64,000 nt of DNA from PALSA-188 sp963720075 (GTDB lineage: Bacteria > Acidobacteriota > Terriglobia > Terriglobales > Acidobacteriaceae): NCBI GenBank assembly GCA_963720075.1, contig CAVREG010000016.1:1-64000 (forward strand), given 5' to 3'. The notes under the pieces are model-generated. The model was not told where the DNA came from. It searched no databases and was given only the letters and a program-made list of their open reading frames with translations. This document shows positions 7,686 through 16,249 of this stretch, piece by piece; the stretch's first letter is position 1; each line of letters begins with the position of its first letter. Both the position numbers and the translations under genes were made by a program.

Positions 7686-10478
7686 AGTGGCAATCGGAAG
7701 TTCCGGGAGCCACGTATCTTCACCGCCGAGACAACCAAAGGGACCCGCACCGCGTCCGCGCGTGCGTTCATCCATAGCCTCAACATTCTAATTAAGTACG
7801 TGCGTCTATATGGTTTCGACCACAAGCGCACTACTGGCCAATTTGAAATTACGTGGAACGAATTGCAACAAGGCCTTCCCAAAGAACACGATGGCAACTT
7901 TCTGCTCGGAGTTTCCGAAAACCGCCTTCTGATTGATGGCATTGCCCTTGAATCTGGACAAGCCGAGCAAAGCTTCGCGAAACTACTGACCACTGCCGGG
8001 TTGGCGAGCATTCATTTTTCAAACCACGTCACCGTTGATGATTTCGCCCAATTGGTCAAAGCTTTCTCGACGGCTGGTTCCAAAGCGCAGGACGTCACCA
8101 AGCAAATTAAAGACACATTTGGAAATAACAAACAGGCGAGTATCCGAATCAACGAAGTGAAGTTCGTTGCCGCCGATCCGGCGACCGGTGATGTCAGTAT
8201 CGCGGCACAAATTGCGGCGCAGTCTCTTGGACCTGAATTCAAGCAATGGTTAAATGACCCGCAGAAGCTCATGCAGCTAATCGCCGCAGCCGAAGGCGCG
8301 CACAGCGGAGGCGGAGGCGGCGGAGGAGGAGGCGGCACCGGGGGCGGTACTGGACCCAGCATGCCTCCCGGAAGTTTTCCCAACCCAACCCCAGGAGAGC
8401 ATTCCTCCGGAGGCGGTGTTGCGGGAACAGGTACCGGCGGTGGGACGGGTACCGGCGGCGGCGGCAACTGGAGCGGCGGCGTAGTTCCCTTGCAAGAGGA
8501 AGAAGTCATTCAAGCCATACGCCTGCTAACCAGGTTCGGCGAAGTGGGCAGTGATCCTTCCGCCAAAACAGAAGCCCTGCAAGGCGAGATCAGCAAAACC
8601 GACGCCAACACCAAAATTAATCTGCAACAGCTGCTGCAAAGTCTGGCTGCCACAGTTCCTGCTCAGCAGACCGACACGCCTTTACTAATGAAGGCTGCCG
8701 AACACATGGCAATTCGCTTCGCCCTGGAACGCTTCCAAAAGGGTGAAGTGAAGGTGAACGCGGTTCACCAGATGCTCGAGCACATGAGCCGGCAGATGGA
8801 TAGCTTGCGGCAAATTCTGCGGCTGCAAGAAGACAAGATGAGCAAGGCGGGGATTTTAGTGGAATCCCACGCCGACATTCTCGATCGAATGTTCTGGGCC
8901 GAGGTTCCCGACGCTGGGAAAAAAAGCGTCCTGTTATCTGACGAAGCGCCCTGTGTCCCCGCGCGAAACATACGCCAGTTTGTCGAGCTCCTACTCGACA
9001 GGGATGAGAAAGAAACAGCCTCGGAAATTCTGCGGAATTATGCGTCGTGCCTGAACGCCAAAGATCCCGAGCCTCGCCGCAAGATTGCGACCGGGCTGGG
9101 CCAGCTGGCCGATCTTTTTGCCAGCTCAGACGAGAAGCTACTAGGGTCCACCGTTCGAGCCCTCGCGGATGTCTTGGTTAAGGAGCCCGATTCAGAAATG
9201 CAGAGCTTGTTGAGCGCGGCATTCGTTCGCATGAGCTCTGAGGCAAGCGCGCAAAAGCGCTATTCCGCGTTGAACGAAGTTTGTGATGCCATGGACGCGG
9301 TAGGAAAACAGCGTCCTGTCCTTGCCGATGATCTGCGTCCGCGGATTGGCATCGAAAATCGCTTGCCTGAATTTCTTGAAGAAGCTCTCCGCCTGCCGCA
9401 AGTTCCGCCCGAATTGGTCATGGTGTTGCGACGTACTTCGCAGGCTGCTATCGAACATCTCGCGGATCGCTTTTTCCGTTGCATGCGTCGTGACGAATGC
9501 GACCGCATGGTGAATCTTGTTAAAGATCTGGGACCTGCGGGCATGGGTCACTTGCGCGAAATGTTGCGCATGGGACCGCCACGCCAGGCGTCCTCAGTGA
9601 TTGGCCTGCTAAGTCGTCTCGACGTTCCCACTTTGCTGGAATTATTGCCGACTCGCCTGCCGGAGTGGAATCGTTTCTATCACGATTTGGTCGTACGCCA
9701 GATTGCATACGGTGCTGCTCCCGATCGCGGGCGCTCGCTGCTTGAGTTGCTAGAGATTCTCGATCCGCTGGTATTGCCACAGGCTCTCGATGAAATCGGC
9801 ATGAGCGGCGATCGTTCGGCGGTTCCACCGCTGATCGTAATGGCTGAGTCCGGAGAAACCGAAGGACGCTCTCCATTACTACAATTGAAGGCTGTGGAAT
9901 CTCTTGGCAGACTGCGCGAAGGCGATTCGATCACGGTTCTTCGAAATCTCCTGGAAGCGAAGAAAATGTGGAAGTGGATTCATCCGCGCGAATTGAGAAT
10001 TGCAGCCGCGCAAGCACTAACCAAGATTGACCCGACATACAGCAGCAAGATCATGTCAGAGAGCGGCCTGGAGCCTGCCGAACTGGCGGTTGCGGCACTC
10101 GATGCAGCCCCAGCCTGTCCATGGGTACGGCAGCGGCGATATGAACGCATCGCGCTCAGAAAACCAATTTCCGCGACCATTAGTAGTTCATGGGGGAAAT
10201 CCAGCATCTCGGTCCACGAACTCAGTCTGGGGGGTGGAATGGGCACGAAGCAAGACAATCTTCGCGTAGGCTCGGAAGCTTCCCTCGATATGAAGGTTGG
10301 CTTGAGCCACATTCGCGCCGAGGTATTGTTACGCCGCGCCCGCGTCAACGAAGTAGGGTTTGAAATTGTGAATACCGATCTCGAAAGCCGCTATCGCCTG
10401 CGCCGCATTCTGCTCGAAACCATGGGAAACACTCCGGAAGAAAAGAAAGAGGAGTGGAGCGAGATCCGAAAGAGCTGA
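7686..10478 (+). CDS. HEAT-repeat protein with poly-glycine linker and C-terminal PilZ domain
   Basis: Large cytoplasmic protein (892 residues from the GTG at 7800) of unknown function. Residues about 1-165 form an alpha-rich N-terminal domain, 170-235 a glycine/threonine/proline-rich linker with a run of ten glycines, and 235-760 helical HEAT-like repeats. Residues about 775-880 look like a PilZ domain: RRYER gives the RxxxR motif, but the second motif reads ELSLGGG, with Glu where D/N is usual, so cyclic di-GMP binding is uncertain. The same frame stays open upstream to a stop at 7683, encoding a coding-like segment (GTRTASARAFIHSLNILIKY) but no ATG, GTG or TTG; the true start may therefore lie across a small indel. 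I give the open limit 7686. Confidence 0.65.
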   Translation, partial: SGNRKFREPRIFTAETTKGTRTASARAFIHSLNILIKYVRLYGFDHKRTTGQFEITWNELQQGLPKEHDGNFLLGVSENRLLIDGIALESGQAEQSFAKLLTTAGLASIHFSNHVTVDDFAQLVKAFSTAGSKAQDVTKQIKDTFGNNKQASIRINEVKFVAADPATGDVSIAAQIAAQSLGPEFKQWLNDPQKLMQLIAAAEGAHSGGGGGGGGGGTGGGTGPSMPPGSFPNPTPGEHSSGGGVAGTGTGGGTGTGGGGNWSGGVVPLQEEEVIQAIRLLTRFGEVGSDPSAKTEALQGEISKTDANTKINLQQLLQSLAATVPAQQTDTPLLMKAAEHMAIRFALERFQKGEVKVNAVHQMLEHMSRQMDSLRQILRLQEDKMSKAGILVESHADILDRMFWAEVPDAGKKSVLLSDEAPCVPARNIRQFVELLLDRDEKETASEILRNYASCLNAKDPEPRRKIATGLGQLADLFASSDEKLLGSTVRALADVLVKEPDSEMQSLLSAAFVRMSSEASAQKRYSALNEVCDAMDAVGKQRPVLADDLRPRIGIENRLPEFLEEALRLPQVPPELVMVLRRTSQAAIEHLADRFFRCMRRDECDRMVNLVKDLGPAGMGHLREMLRMGPPRQASSVIGLLSRLDVPTLLELLPTRLPEWNRFYHDLVVRQIAYGAAPDRGRSLLELLEILDPLVLPQALDEIGMSGDRSAVPPLIVMAESGETEGRSPLLQLKAVESLGRLREGDSITVLRNLLEAKKMWKWIHPRELRIAAAQALTKIDPTYSSKIMSESGLEPAELAVAALDAAPACPWVRQRRYERIALRKPISATISSSWGKSSISVHELSLGGGMGTKQDNLRVGSEASLDMKVGLSHIRAEVLLRRARVNEVGFEIVNTDLESRYRLRRILLETMGNTPEEKKEEWSEIRKS

Positions 10479-10492
10479 CGCTATTAGGAAAG

Positions 10493-10523
10493 AAAAAAGC
10501 TTCTACCTGAGTAGAGGCTTTTT
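10493..10523. terminator. bidirectional intrinsic terminator
   Basis: Hairpin with arms AAAAAGCTTCTAC and GTAGAGGCTTTTT around a CTGA loop. The A-tract on one side and T-tract on the other let it work in both directions. It sits between the convergent HEAT/PilZ gene and atpE. Confidence 0.85.
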
Positions 10524-10540
10524 CATTTTGGAAGGGCGGA

Positions 10541-10846
10541 CTATTTCACTTTCAGAAAAATGATGATGAAGGTGTAGAGCGCCAGGGATTCGATCAAGGC
10601 AAGACCTATCACCATGCCTATAGAAATTCCGGCGCGAGCTGAGGGATTTCTAGCCAACGCCTCCGTCGCAGCTGCCGTGGCCCGTCCCTGGCCGATTCCG
10701 CAGCCGGCGGACGCAATCGCCATGGAAAATCCAGCACTCAGCGCAACCCAATTCACAGGATTCGAAGTGCCCCCGCCCTGTGCGAATGCAGGCACAGCAA
10801 AGCACATTACCGCCAGTGCCATAAATACATAGCTCATTACACGCAT
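10541..10846 (-). CDS. atpE: ATP synthase F0 subunit c
   Basis: Proteolipid that forms the rotating c-ring of the F0 motor. The 101-residue product is longer than the usual 70-80 because of an N-terminal signal-peptide-like extension (residues 1-23, ending AFAQ). Two membrane helices follow: the first carries the glycine motif GCGIGQG, the second the ion-binding glutamate E86 in LIESLALY. The set Q53, E86, S87, Y91 matches most of the ligand pattern known from sodium-binding c-rings, with Leu88 in place of the Thr seen in Ilyobacter. It lies downstream of atpB on the same strand, separated by a repeat-containing gap of about 240 bases. Confidence 0.95.
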   Translation of the reverse strand: MRVMSYVFMALAVMCFAVPAFAQGGGTSNPVNWVALSAGFSMAIASAGCGIGQGRATAAATEALARNPSARAGISIGMVIGLALIESLALYTFIIIFLKVK

Positions 10847-10936
10847 CGTTTTTCTCCTCTTCTCCTTTTATGAAATGCCGCCAGTGGGTGGTTGACGTTA
10901 CCGAACAAACGCCCTCACGCTGTACGGATGCAACAA

Positions 10937-11085
10937 CAGTTTCGAGTTTCCAGTTTCTAGTTTCAAAATCGGCCACTCGAAGACTTCAAACTGGGAACTA
11001 AGAACCGCTTTTCTCTATTCCAGTTTCCCTCTCGAGCACCCAACTTGACTGCTCCCCGACACTTGAAACCCGAAACTCGAAACTG
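10937..11085. repeat. inverted GAAACTCGAAACTG-type repeats between atpB and atpE
   Basis: The segment 10937-10965 has tandem CAGTTTCGAGTTTC / CAGTTTCTAGTTTC units, and 11065-11085 has the reverse complement form GAAACCCGAAACTCG. Together they could fold into a long imperfect hairpin inside the atp operon. No gene is visible in this gap. Confidence 0.55.
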
Positions 11086-11089
11086 ATAC

Positions 11090-11853
11090 TTAATGTTCTT
11101 CAGCGACGGCTCCCGCCAGATATACCATCGTCAAAAGCACAAAAATATAGGTCTGTAGCAAGGCAACAAAAATATGCAATCCCAAAAATATGATCGGAAC
11201 CCCAATCGCAATCATGGAAAAGAACGCCATGATCACCAGCTCCCCAGCAAGCATATTGGCCCAAAGCCGGAAGGTGAGTGAAAGCACCCGCGCAAAGTGG
11301 CTGACGATTTCAATGGGCAGCATGAGAAAAGCCAGCGGGATGCGAATTGCCAGCGGAATGGTCGAATCCGACGGCCCCAGAAAATGCGCCGCGTAGTGCA
11401 CCAATTCCTTTCTTGCGAATCCCTTGTGCGTGGTAATAAAAGAACGCAAGCAATCGCGCAACCAAATGGAACTTCGGCTGAGGCTGTCGGCGATTCAAAG
11501 CCCGGAATCAGACCGATCAGATTAGAAATCAAAATAAACAGAAGCAGCGCGGCCAGAAACGGCGTGAATCCTTCGCTGTGATGTCCAATAATGTCTTCGC
11601 TCTGCCCGTTCACAAAACCATGCAGCAACTCAAAAGTATGTTGAACTCCTCCGGGGCTTTCGACCGAAAGGCGCGTCCGCAGAAGGACAAACATCAATAC
11701 CAGAAAAAGAAAGACCAACAACTCCATTGAGAAAGCATTGGTAATCGGAGCTTGGGGGTACTTCGGCTCAATATGGAGCGCCCGCAACAAGGCTGTCGCC
11801 GGACCGGCAAAGAAGCGATTCAGAATTTCGGTAAACCAAAGCTGTTCAGGCAT
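11090..11853 (-). pseudogene. atpB: ATP synthase F0 subunit a, broken by two frameshifts as sequenced
   Basis: Stator subunit a forms the ion half-channels against the c-ring. Reading from the ATG at 11853, one frame gives the N-terminal two-thirds (MPEQLWFTEI..., LISNLIGLIPG, then SAEVPFGCAIAC). At about 11445 the conserved continuation FYYHAQGIRKKG is found in a second frame, and at about 11408 the next conserved block LVHYAAHFLGP and the key channel-arginine region LTFRLWANMLAGE lie in a third frame, ending at 11090. Two single-base insertions about 40 bases apart explain this; corrected length is about 253 residues, which is normal. As an intact subunit a is needed beside atpE, sequence error is likelier than true loss. 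Confidence 0.9.
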
Positions 11854-11910
11854 AGGAAAAACGCTGCTTTTTAGCTACTGGCTTCTGGCTAGTGAAAAAC
11901 AACAACTACT

Positions 11911-11970
11911 TTGACGTCATCCTGAGGGCCTTCAGGCCTGAAGGATCTGGCGCGCTGTGGCACGGTCGTA
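11911..11970. repeat. dispersed intergenic repeat, CATCCTGAGG type
   Basis: Located between atpI and atpB. It contains GACGTCATCCTGAGGGCC followed by a short hairpin (CTTCAGGCCTGAAG, 11930-11943) and GGATCTGGCGCGC. The GACGTCATCCTGAGG core recurs in the repeat near 35.96 kb. Confidence 0.6.
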
Positions 11971-11978
11971 AACTTTAG

Positions 11979-12395
11979 CTAAATTCCGCGCGCCAAAGCC
12001 GTATACAGCTCGTACGCAGCCTCGCACAAAATCGCCGCTACGGGCAGGAATAATCCCACCAAAAACCCATGAAGGCTCGCTGGATAACTCGTTAGAATAA
12101 CATAGGCCGCGCAAGCCACGGCCAGATAGCGCAGCACGAATCGCATCACGATTCCCTTCCCTGATTGCCGATGTCCGGACTGCATCGTGCGCTCCACAAC
12201 TCCGCCTACTACTCGCTTCAACAAATGAAAATTCGCATAGCCGATCCCACTTCCGCAAGCAAAACCGGCCGCAATGCGCCAGCCAAGAAGCATCCACGCG
12301 ACGGCAGTAAATCCGATCCCAAGAACAATCATCCCACGCTGAATGCGCCCCATCGCACCAGCATGAAACGATTCGTCAGTGAGATCCATAATCAT
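11979..12395 (-). CDS. atpI: ATP synthase protein I-like membrane protein
   Basis: Small inner-membrane protein (138 residues) with four hydrophobic segments (about residues 20-40, 42-60, 87-105 and 108-128). Position directly upstream of atpB and atpE on the same strand, length and topology fit the AtpI/ATP synthase subunit I family, thought to help assemble the c-ring or supply magnesium. Primary-sequence recognition of this family is weak, so the call rests on context plus topology. The conserved GxxxGYxNFxLLxR stretch (GIGYANFHLLKR) supports it. Confidence 0.72.
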   Translation of the reverse strand: MIMDLTDESFHAGAMGRIQRGMIVLGIGFTAVAWMLLGWRIAAGFACGSGIGYANFHLLKRVVGGVVERTMQSGHRQSGKGIVMRFVLRYLAVACAAYVILTSYPASLHGFLVGLFLPVAAILCEAAYELYTALARGI

Positions 12396-12412
12396 GCGTG
12401 TGGTTTAGATTT

Positions 12413-12452
12413 TGTGGTGCGGACACTCCTGTCCGCTGCCTTTGACTTAAGC
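12413..12452. repeat. dispersed repeat, GCGGACACTCCTGTCCGC type (single copy)
   Basis: GTGGTGCGGACACTCCTGTC continues into CGCTGCCTTTGACTT. It matches one half of the paired element at 29854-29962. It sits in the gap between the atpI start and the 3' end of dinB. Confidence 0.6.
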
Positions 12453-12453
12453 T

Positions 12454-13695
12454 TTACGTCTTCCCTTTTCCCGGCAAACCCGCAGGGTTCTCATGCGTCC
12501 GTTCTCGGAACCCACCTTTCATTCCTCCGGCCAGCGATACACTTGACTCTCCAAATTTATCGCGCAGCCGGTCCGCGACAGACAATGCCTGTTGCCATTT
12601 CTGTCGGCGTCCGTCTTCCAGCAAATCGCCCTGACCGGCCATCTCCTCAAACCCAGACACATGCACGCCCAGCAATCGGATCTCCGCATTCTTTTTCCAA
12701 TTGCTACGAAATAGCGCCCTGACCTGCTCGAAAATTTCCGTATCCAGTTGCGTCGCAGACGCCAACGTATGAGCTCGCGTAATCGTCGAGAAATCCTTGT
12801 AGCGCAGCTTAAGCTGAATGGTCCGGGCATACAATCCATGCTCCCGCAGCCGTCTGCCCACCATCTCCGAGAGCCGCATCAGCGTAGATTCAAGCTGCGC
12901 CGGATCGTTCGTGTCCTCGTTGTAAGTATGTTCATGGCTGATTGATTTCGGATCAACATCTGCGCCCACCTCACTGTCAAACCATCCTCCCGCATCCTCA
13001 CCGCGTGCCTTTCCAGCCAGCGCCAGTCCCCATTTTCCAAAGCGCTCTTCTAAAAATGAAGTTTCAAAGCGCGCAAAATCGCCAACCTTGCGGATACCAA
13101 GGTCATTCAAACTTCTCTCCGTAACCTTTCCCACTCCTGGAATGTCGCGCACATCCAACGGTGCAAGAAAGTTCGCCTCGCACCCGGGAATCACCCAAAG
13201 CACTCCATGCGGTTTTGCCTTCGCCGACGAAATTTTTGCCACCAGCCGCGAGCTACCAATTCCTATGGAGCAATTCAGCTGCGTCTCAGCTTTCATCTTG
13301 TGATGCAGGCTATGAGCCGCCCCCAGCACTGGCCCATGCAGCCGCTCAGTTCCGGTCATATCTAAATACGCTTCGTCAATCGAGGCCATCTCCACCAGCG
13401 GCGTGAACGAACCGAGCACTCCATACACTCGCTCAGAATACTGCCGATAGCGATCAGGATGCCCATCCACAAAAACCGCATGAGGACAAAGTTTCGCCGC
13501 CGTTCTTAGCGGCATCGCCGAATGAACTCCAAATTTCCGCGCCTCATACGACGCAGCAGAAACAACTCCGCGCTCGTGCCGCTGTCCGCCAACCACGACA
13601 GCCTTCCCCTTTAACTCAGGATCAAACAGCTCTTCCACCGACACGAAAAAAGCGTCCATATCAACGTGAAAGATAGTCTTGGCAAAGGCAGGCAT
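12454..13695 (-). CDS. dinB: DNA polymerase IV (Y-family translesion polymerase)
   Basis: Error-prone polymerase that bypasses damaged template bases. The 413-residue product starts at the ATG at 13695 (MPAFAKTIFHVDMDAFF). A longer frame reaches 13764 but would overlap the divergent methyltransferase start, and the extra residues are not part of the family. Catalytic acids are in HVDMDAFFVSVEE and ASIDEAYLDMT. A helix-hairpin-helix (DIPGVGKVTERSL) and a little-finger domain follow. I see no clear C-terminal beta-clamp-binding peptide; the tail is basic. Confidence 0.94.
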   Translation of the reverse strand: MPAFAKTIFHVDMDAFFVSVEELFDPELKGKAVVVGGQRHERGVVSAASYEARKFGVHSAMPLRTAAKLCPHAVFVDGHPDRYRQYSERVYGVLGSFTPLVEMASIDEAYLDMTGTERLHGPVLGAAHSLHHKMKAETQLNCSIGIGSSRLVAKISSAKAKPHGVLWVIPGCEANFLAPLDVRDIPGVGKVTERSLNDLGIRKVGDFARFETSFLEERFGKWGLALAGKARGEDAGGWFDSEVGADVDPKSISHEHTYNEDTNDPAQLESTLMRLSEMVGRRLREHGLYARTIQLKLRYKDFSTITRAHTLASATQLDTEIFEQVRALFRSNWKKNAEIRLLGVHVSGFEEMAGQGDLLEDGRRQKWQQALSVADRLRDKFGESSVSLAGGMKGGFRERTHENPAGLPGKGKT

Positions 13696-13762
13696 GGTGG
13701 GAAGTATGGATTCGTGAATTCTATCAGCGCCAGACGGTGACCCTTTATCATAGGAGGCCACC

Positions 13763-14428
13763 ATGCAAGATACAGCGGCACACTGGGATCATCTTCATAA
13801 GAATCCGCGCTTCCGCCCGCTCTACCCGTCGGACCACGTTGTGCGCTTTATGATGGGAAGCCGTTCGCTGCTTCAAAAAAGCGGCGAGGTGCGATTCCTT
13901 GATATTGGCATAGGCGCGGGGCGTCATGCCAAGCTCGCTGCGGATCTAGGCTTCCCTGCTTTTGGGATTGATATCTCTCTGGTGGGCCTTCAACATGCCC
14001 GTGAGCGGCTCCAGCACTCCGGCATGCGCCCGCATCTGGTAAAGAGTTCGATGCTTGCCCTCCCATTCAGCGAAGGCACCTTCGAAGTGGTGGTGAGTTA
14101 TGGAGTCTTTTACTACGGCACGGCGGCGGAGATGAAACAGGCGATACAAGAGACCCTTCGCGTGCTTACGCAAGGAGGGCGGGCATTCGTCGTTCTTCGG
14201 ACCGTGAACGACTGCCGTTTCGGCAAAGGTGAGCAGATTGAGCCCAACACATTCCGCCTGACGATTACGGAGACGAATGAGGCAGGAACCGTCCAGCACT
14301 TTCTCTCCGCCGACGATATACCCATCTATTTTTCAGGATTCTCGGAGGTGAGTTTCGAGAAAAGTGAAACGACGTTTGCTAATCGCAGACTCCTTAACTC
14401 GGATTGGTTGATCACGGTTGAGAAGTGA
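13763..14428 (+). CDS. class I SAM-dependent methyltransferase
   Basis: Rossmann-fold methyltransferase of 221 residues, substrate unknown. Motif I FLDIGIGAGRHAKLA (residues about 45-60), the acidic residue after beta-2 in GIDIS, and motif ALPFSEGTFEVVVSYGV are all present and well spaced. The rest of the chain (residues 150-221) is a variable substrate-recognition region ending in a beta hairpin. A very strong ribosome binding site, AGGAGG, lies six bases before the ATG. Divergent from dinB. The closest style is the UbiE/tellurite-resistance-like group, but no specific assignment is justified. Confidence 0.85.
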   Translation: MQDTAAHWDHLHKNPRFRPLYPSDHVVRFMMGSRSLLQKSGEVRFLDIGIGAGRHAKLAADLGFPAFGIDISLVGLQHARERLQHSGMRPHLVKSSMLALPFSEGTFEVVVSYGVFYYGTAAEMKQAIQETLRVLTQGGRAFVVLRTVNDCRFGKGEQIEPNTFRLTITETNEAGTVQHFLSADDIPIYFSGFSEVSFEKSETTFANRRLLNSDWLITVEK

Positions 14429-14469
14429 TAGTAATGCAGAACGCTTCGGTTCTTCTCAGCACAATTTCA

Positions 14470-14515
14470 CTGGGGGCTGCCCCATCCTTGCGTGGTTTTC
14501 GCAAGGGTGGGAGGC
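14470..14515. repeat. intergenic hairpin repeat
   Basis: CCCATCCTTGCG (14481-14492) and CGCAAGGGTGGG (14500-14511) form a 12-bp stem with one wobble and a TGGTTTT loop. No T-tract follows directly. It resembles dispersed hairpin repeats rather than a terminator, and lies between convergent genes. Confidence 0.5.
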
Positions 14516-14619
14516 GAGAAAGCCGGAACTGAACTGATTAGACGGCAAAGACAAATCTTGTGAAGCGAAGCAATATTTTTTCTATCGACTTAACCGGAAA
14601 TACCACGGCTCGTCCGCCC

Positions 14620-16113
14620 CTACCGCCCCGCAAACGTCAGCGTATCCGCCACAGTCACGGGGGGTACCGCCCTCAACTGGCGCGCCCGCTCATACACTCG
14701 CACATACTCTTTCGCGGAAAGGTTCCAGGAAAAATCTTTACTCATGCCATTGCGCATGAGAATCTCCCACGAATTCCGGTCTTGAAAAGCCTGCAATGCC
14801 TGTTTAATAGTTAACAGAAGCTCCTCGCCGCTGTATTCGGAAAACTTGAATCCTGTTCCCTTCCGCGTGCGAGGGTCCCACTGCTCAATGGTGTCGTCCA
14901 AACCACCGGTGGTGCGCACGATTGGCACTGTGCCGTACTTCAGGCTGTACATCTGATTGAGGCCGCTGGGCTCGTACCGCGAGGGCATGAGAAACATATC
15001 GCTGCCGGCCTCGATCTTGTGCGCCAGCGCGTTGTCATACGCGATCTTCACCGCGATCTTCTGCGGGAACTGTTTGTTGATTCGCGTAAACATGGCTTCG
15101 TAGAGCTTGTCGCCGGCGCCGAGAACGACGATGATCATTTCTTCCCGCGCCAGCCGGTCCACAATCTGAGCGATGAGATCAAAACCTTTCTGCGCCGCAA
15201 ACCGCGACACAATCCCAATCACTGGCAAACGAAGATCCGGATCAGTGACGCCGAACGAAGTCAGCAAATCCTGCTTACATTTAATCTTTCCGCCGAGGTC
15301 TTCGGACGAATAATTGGCCACAATAAATTTATCCGTCTTAGGATTCCATTCTGCATAATCCACGCCGTTCAGGATTCCAGTCACGGTCGAAGACCGATCC
15401 CGCAGAACACCATCCAGCCCAAAGCCAAACTCACTCGTCTGAATTTCCTGGCTATACTTGCGGCTCACAGTGGTTACGAAATCGGCATAGACCAGTGCCC
15501 CTTTCAGAAAATTTACGTTCCCGAAAAATTCCAGCTTCAAAATCGTAAACAGATCCCACGGCAGAGTGAGGAGCGGCAGAGTATCTGGCGAAAACAACCC
15601 TTGGTATCCCATATTGTGAATTGTGAAAACCGTCGCTGTCTGGCGGAATGCGGGATCCCCGGAGTACTGTGTACGCAGCAGCACCGGAATCAGCGCAGTC
15701 TGCCAGTCGTGACAGTGAAATACCTGTGGCACGCCAAGAATTTTCGAAGCCTCGAGGACAGCGCGACAGAAAAGCGCGAACCGTTCCGCGTTATCGGGAA
15801 AGTCCCCCGCCGGCGTTCCATAAAGCGCGTCCCGATCGAAGTACGGGGGATATTCAACAAAGTAGAATTGCACCCCATCGAGAGTACCTCCAGAGATCAT
15901 GGAACAAAACCGGTAGTGATCGTCGAACGGTACTGTAATGCTTGCAATCACAGTCGGTGCGTCGGTGAGCTTGGTCTGACGATATCGAGGAAGAAAAACG
16001 CTGACCTTGTGACCCGCCGCAGCCAACGCCTTCGGCAATGCCCCGACCACATCGGCCAAACCACCCGTCTTTGAATAGGGCACGCATTCGGAAGCGGCAA
16101 ATGCAATATGCAT
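14620..16113 (-). CDS. glgA: glycogen synthase (ADP-glucose type)
   Basis: Glycosyltransferase family 5 enzyme that adds glucose from ADP-glucose to the growing alpha-1,4-glucan. The start at 16113 gives MHIAFAASECVPYSKTGGLA, whose KTGGLADV motif binds ADP-glucose at the canonical N-terminal position; the frame extends four codons further upstream without family support. The second Rossmann domain has the conserved SRYEPSGLNQMYSLKYG and TTGGLDDTI motifs with the acid/base-region glutamate. The length of 497 residues is normal. No other glycogen genes are nearby. Confidence 0.95.
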   Translation of the reverse strand: MHIAFAASECVPYSKTGGLADVVGALPKALAAAGHKVSVFLPRYRQTKLTDAPTVIASITVPFDDHYRFCSMISGGTLDGVQFYFVEYPPYFDRDALYGTPAGDFPDNAERFALFCRAVLEASKILGVPQVFHCHDWQTALIPVLLRTQYSGDPAFRQTATVFTIHNMGYQGLFSPDTLPLLTLPWDLFTILKLEFFGNVNFLKGALVYADFVTTVSRKYSQEIQTSEFGFGLDGVLRDRSSTVTGILNGVDYAEWNPKTDKFIVANYSSEDLGGKIKCKQDLLTSFGVTDPDLRLPVIGIVSRFAAQKGFDLIAQIVDRLAREEMIIVVLGAGDKLYEAMFTRINKQFPQKIAVKIAYDNALAHKIEAGSDMFLMPSRYEPSGLNQMYSLKYGTVPIVRTTGGLDDTIEQWDPRTRKGTGFKFSEYSGEELLLTIKQALQAFQDRNSWEILMRNGMSKDFSWNLSAKEYVRVYERARQLRAVPPVTVADTLTFAGR

Positions 16114-16249
16114 GGGCAAATCCATTTCAACATCAGCTCTAATCGCCGGCGCAAGCTATCATAGAAGCGCGGCGGCAAATATCGGTTGTACATTCCGGCA
16201 ACCGGCAAGCCGAACGTTAGTCTAACTGCCGTAAAGAAAGAGGGTCAAC

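Noticed and set aside
8012..8509. Proline-rich antisense frame (poly-Pro) over the glycine linker
   Set aside because: It is the reverse complement of the poly-glycine linker of the HEAT/PilZ gene, not a protein.
15019..16074. Long open frame of 351 codons antisense to glgA
   Set aside because: It mirrors the codon structure of a well-recognised glgA; no domain, no ribosome binding site, and arginine/histidine-rich shadow composition.
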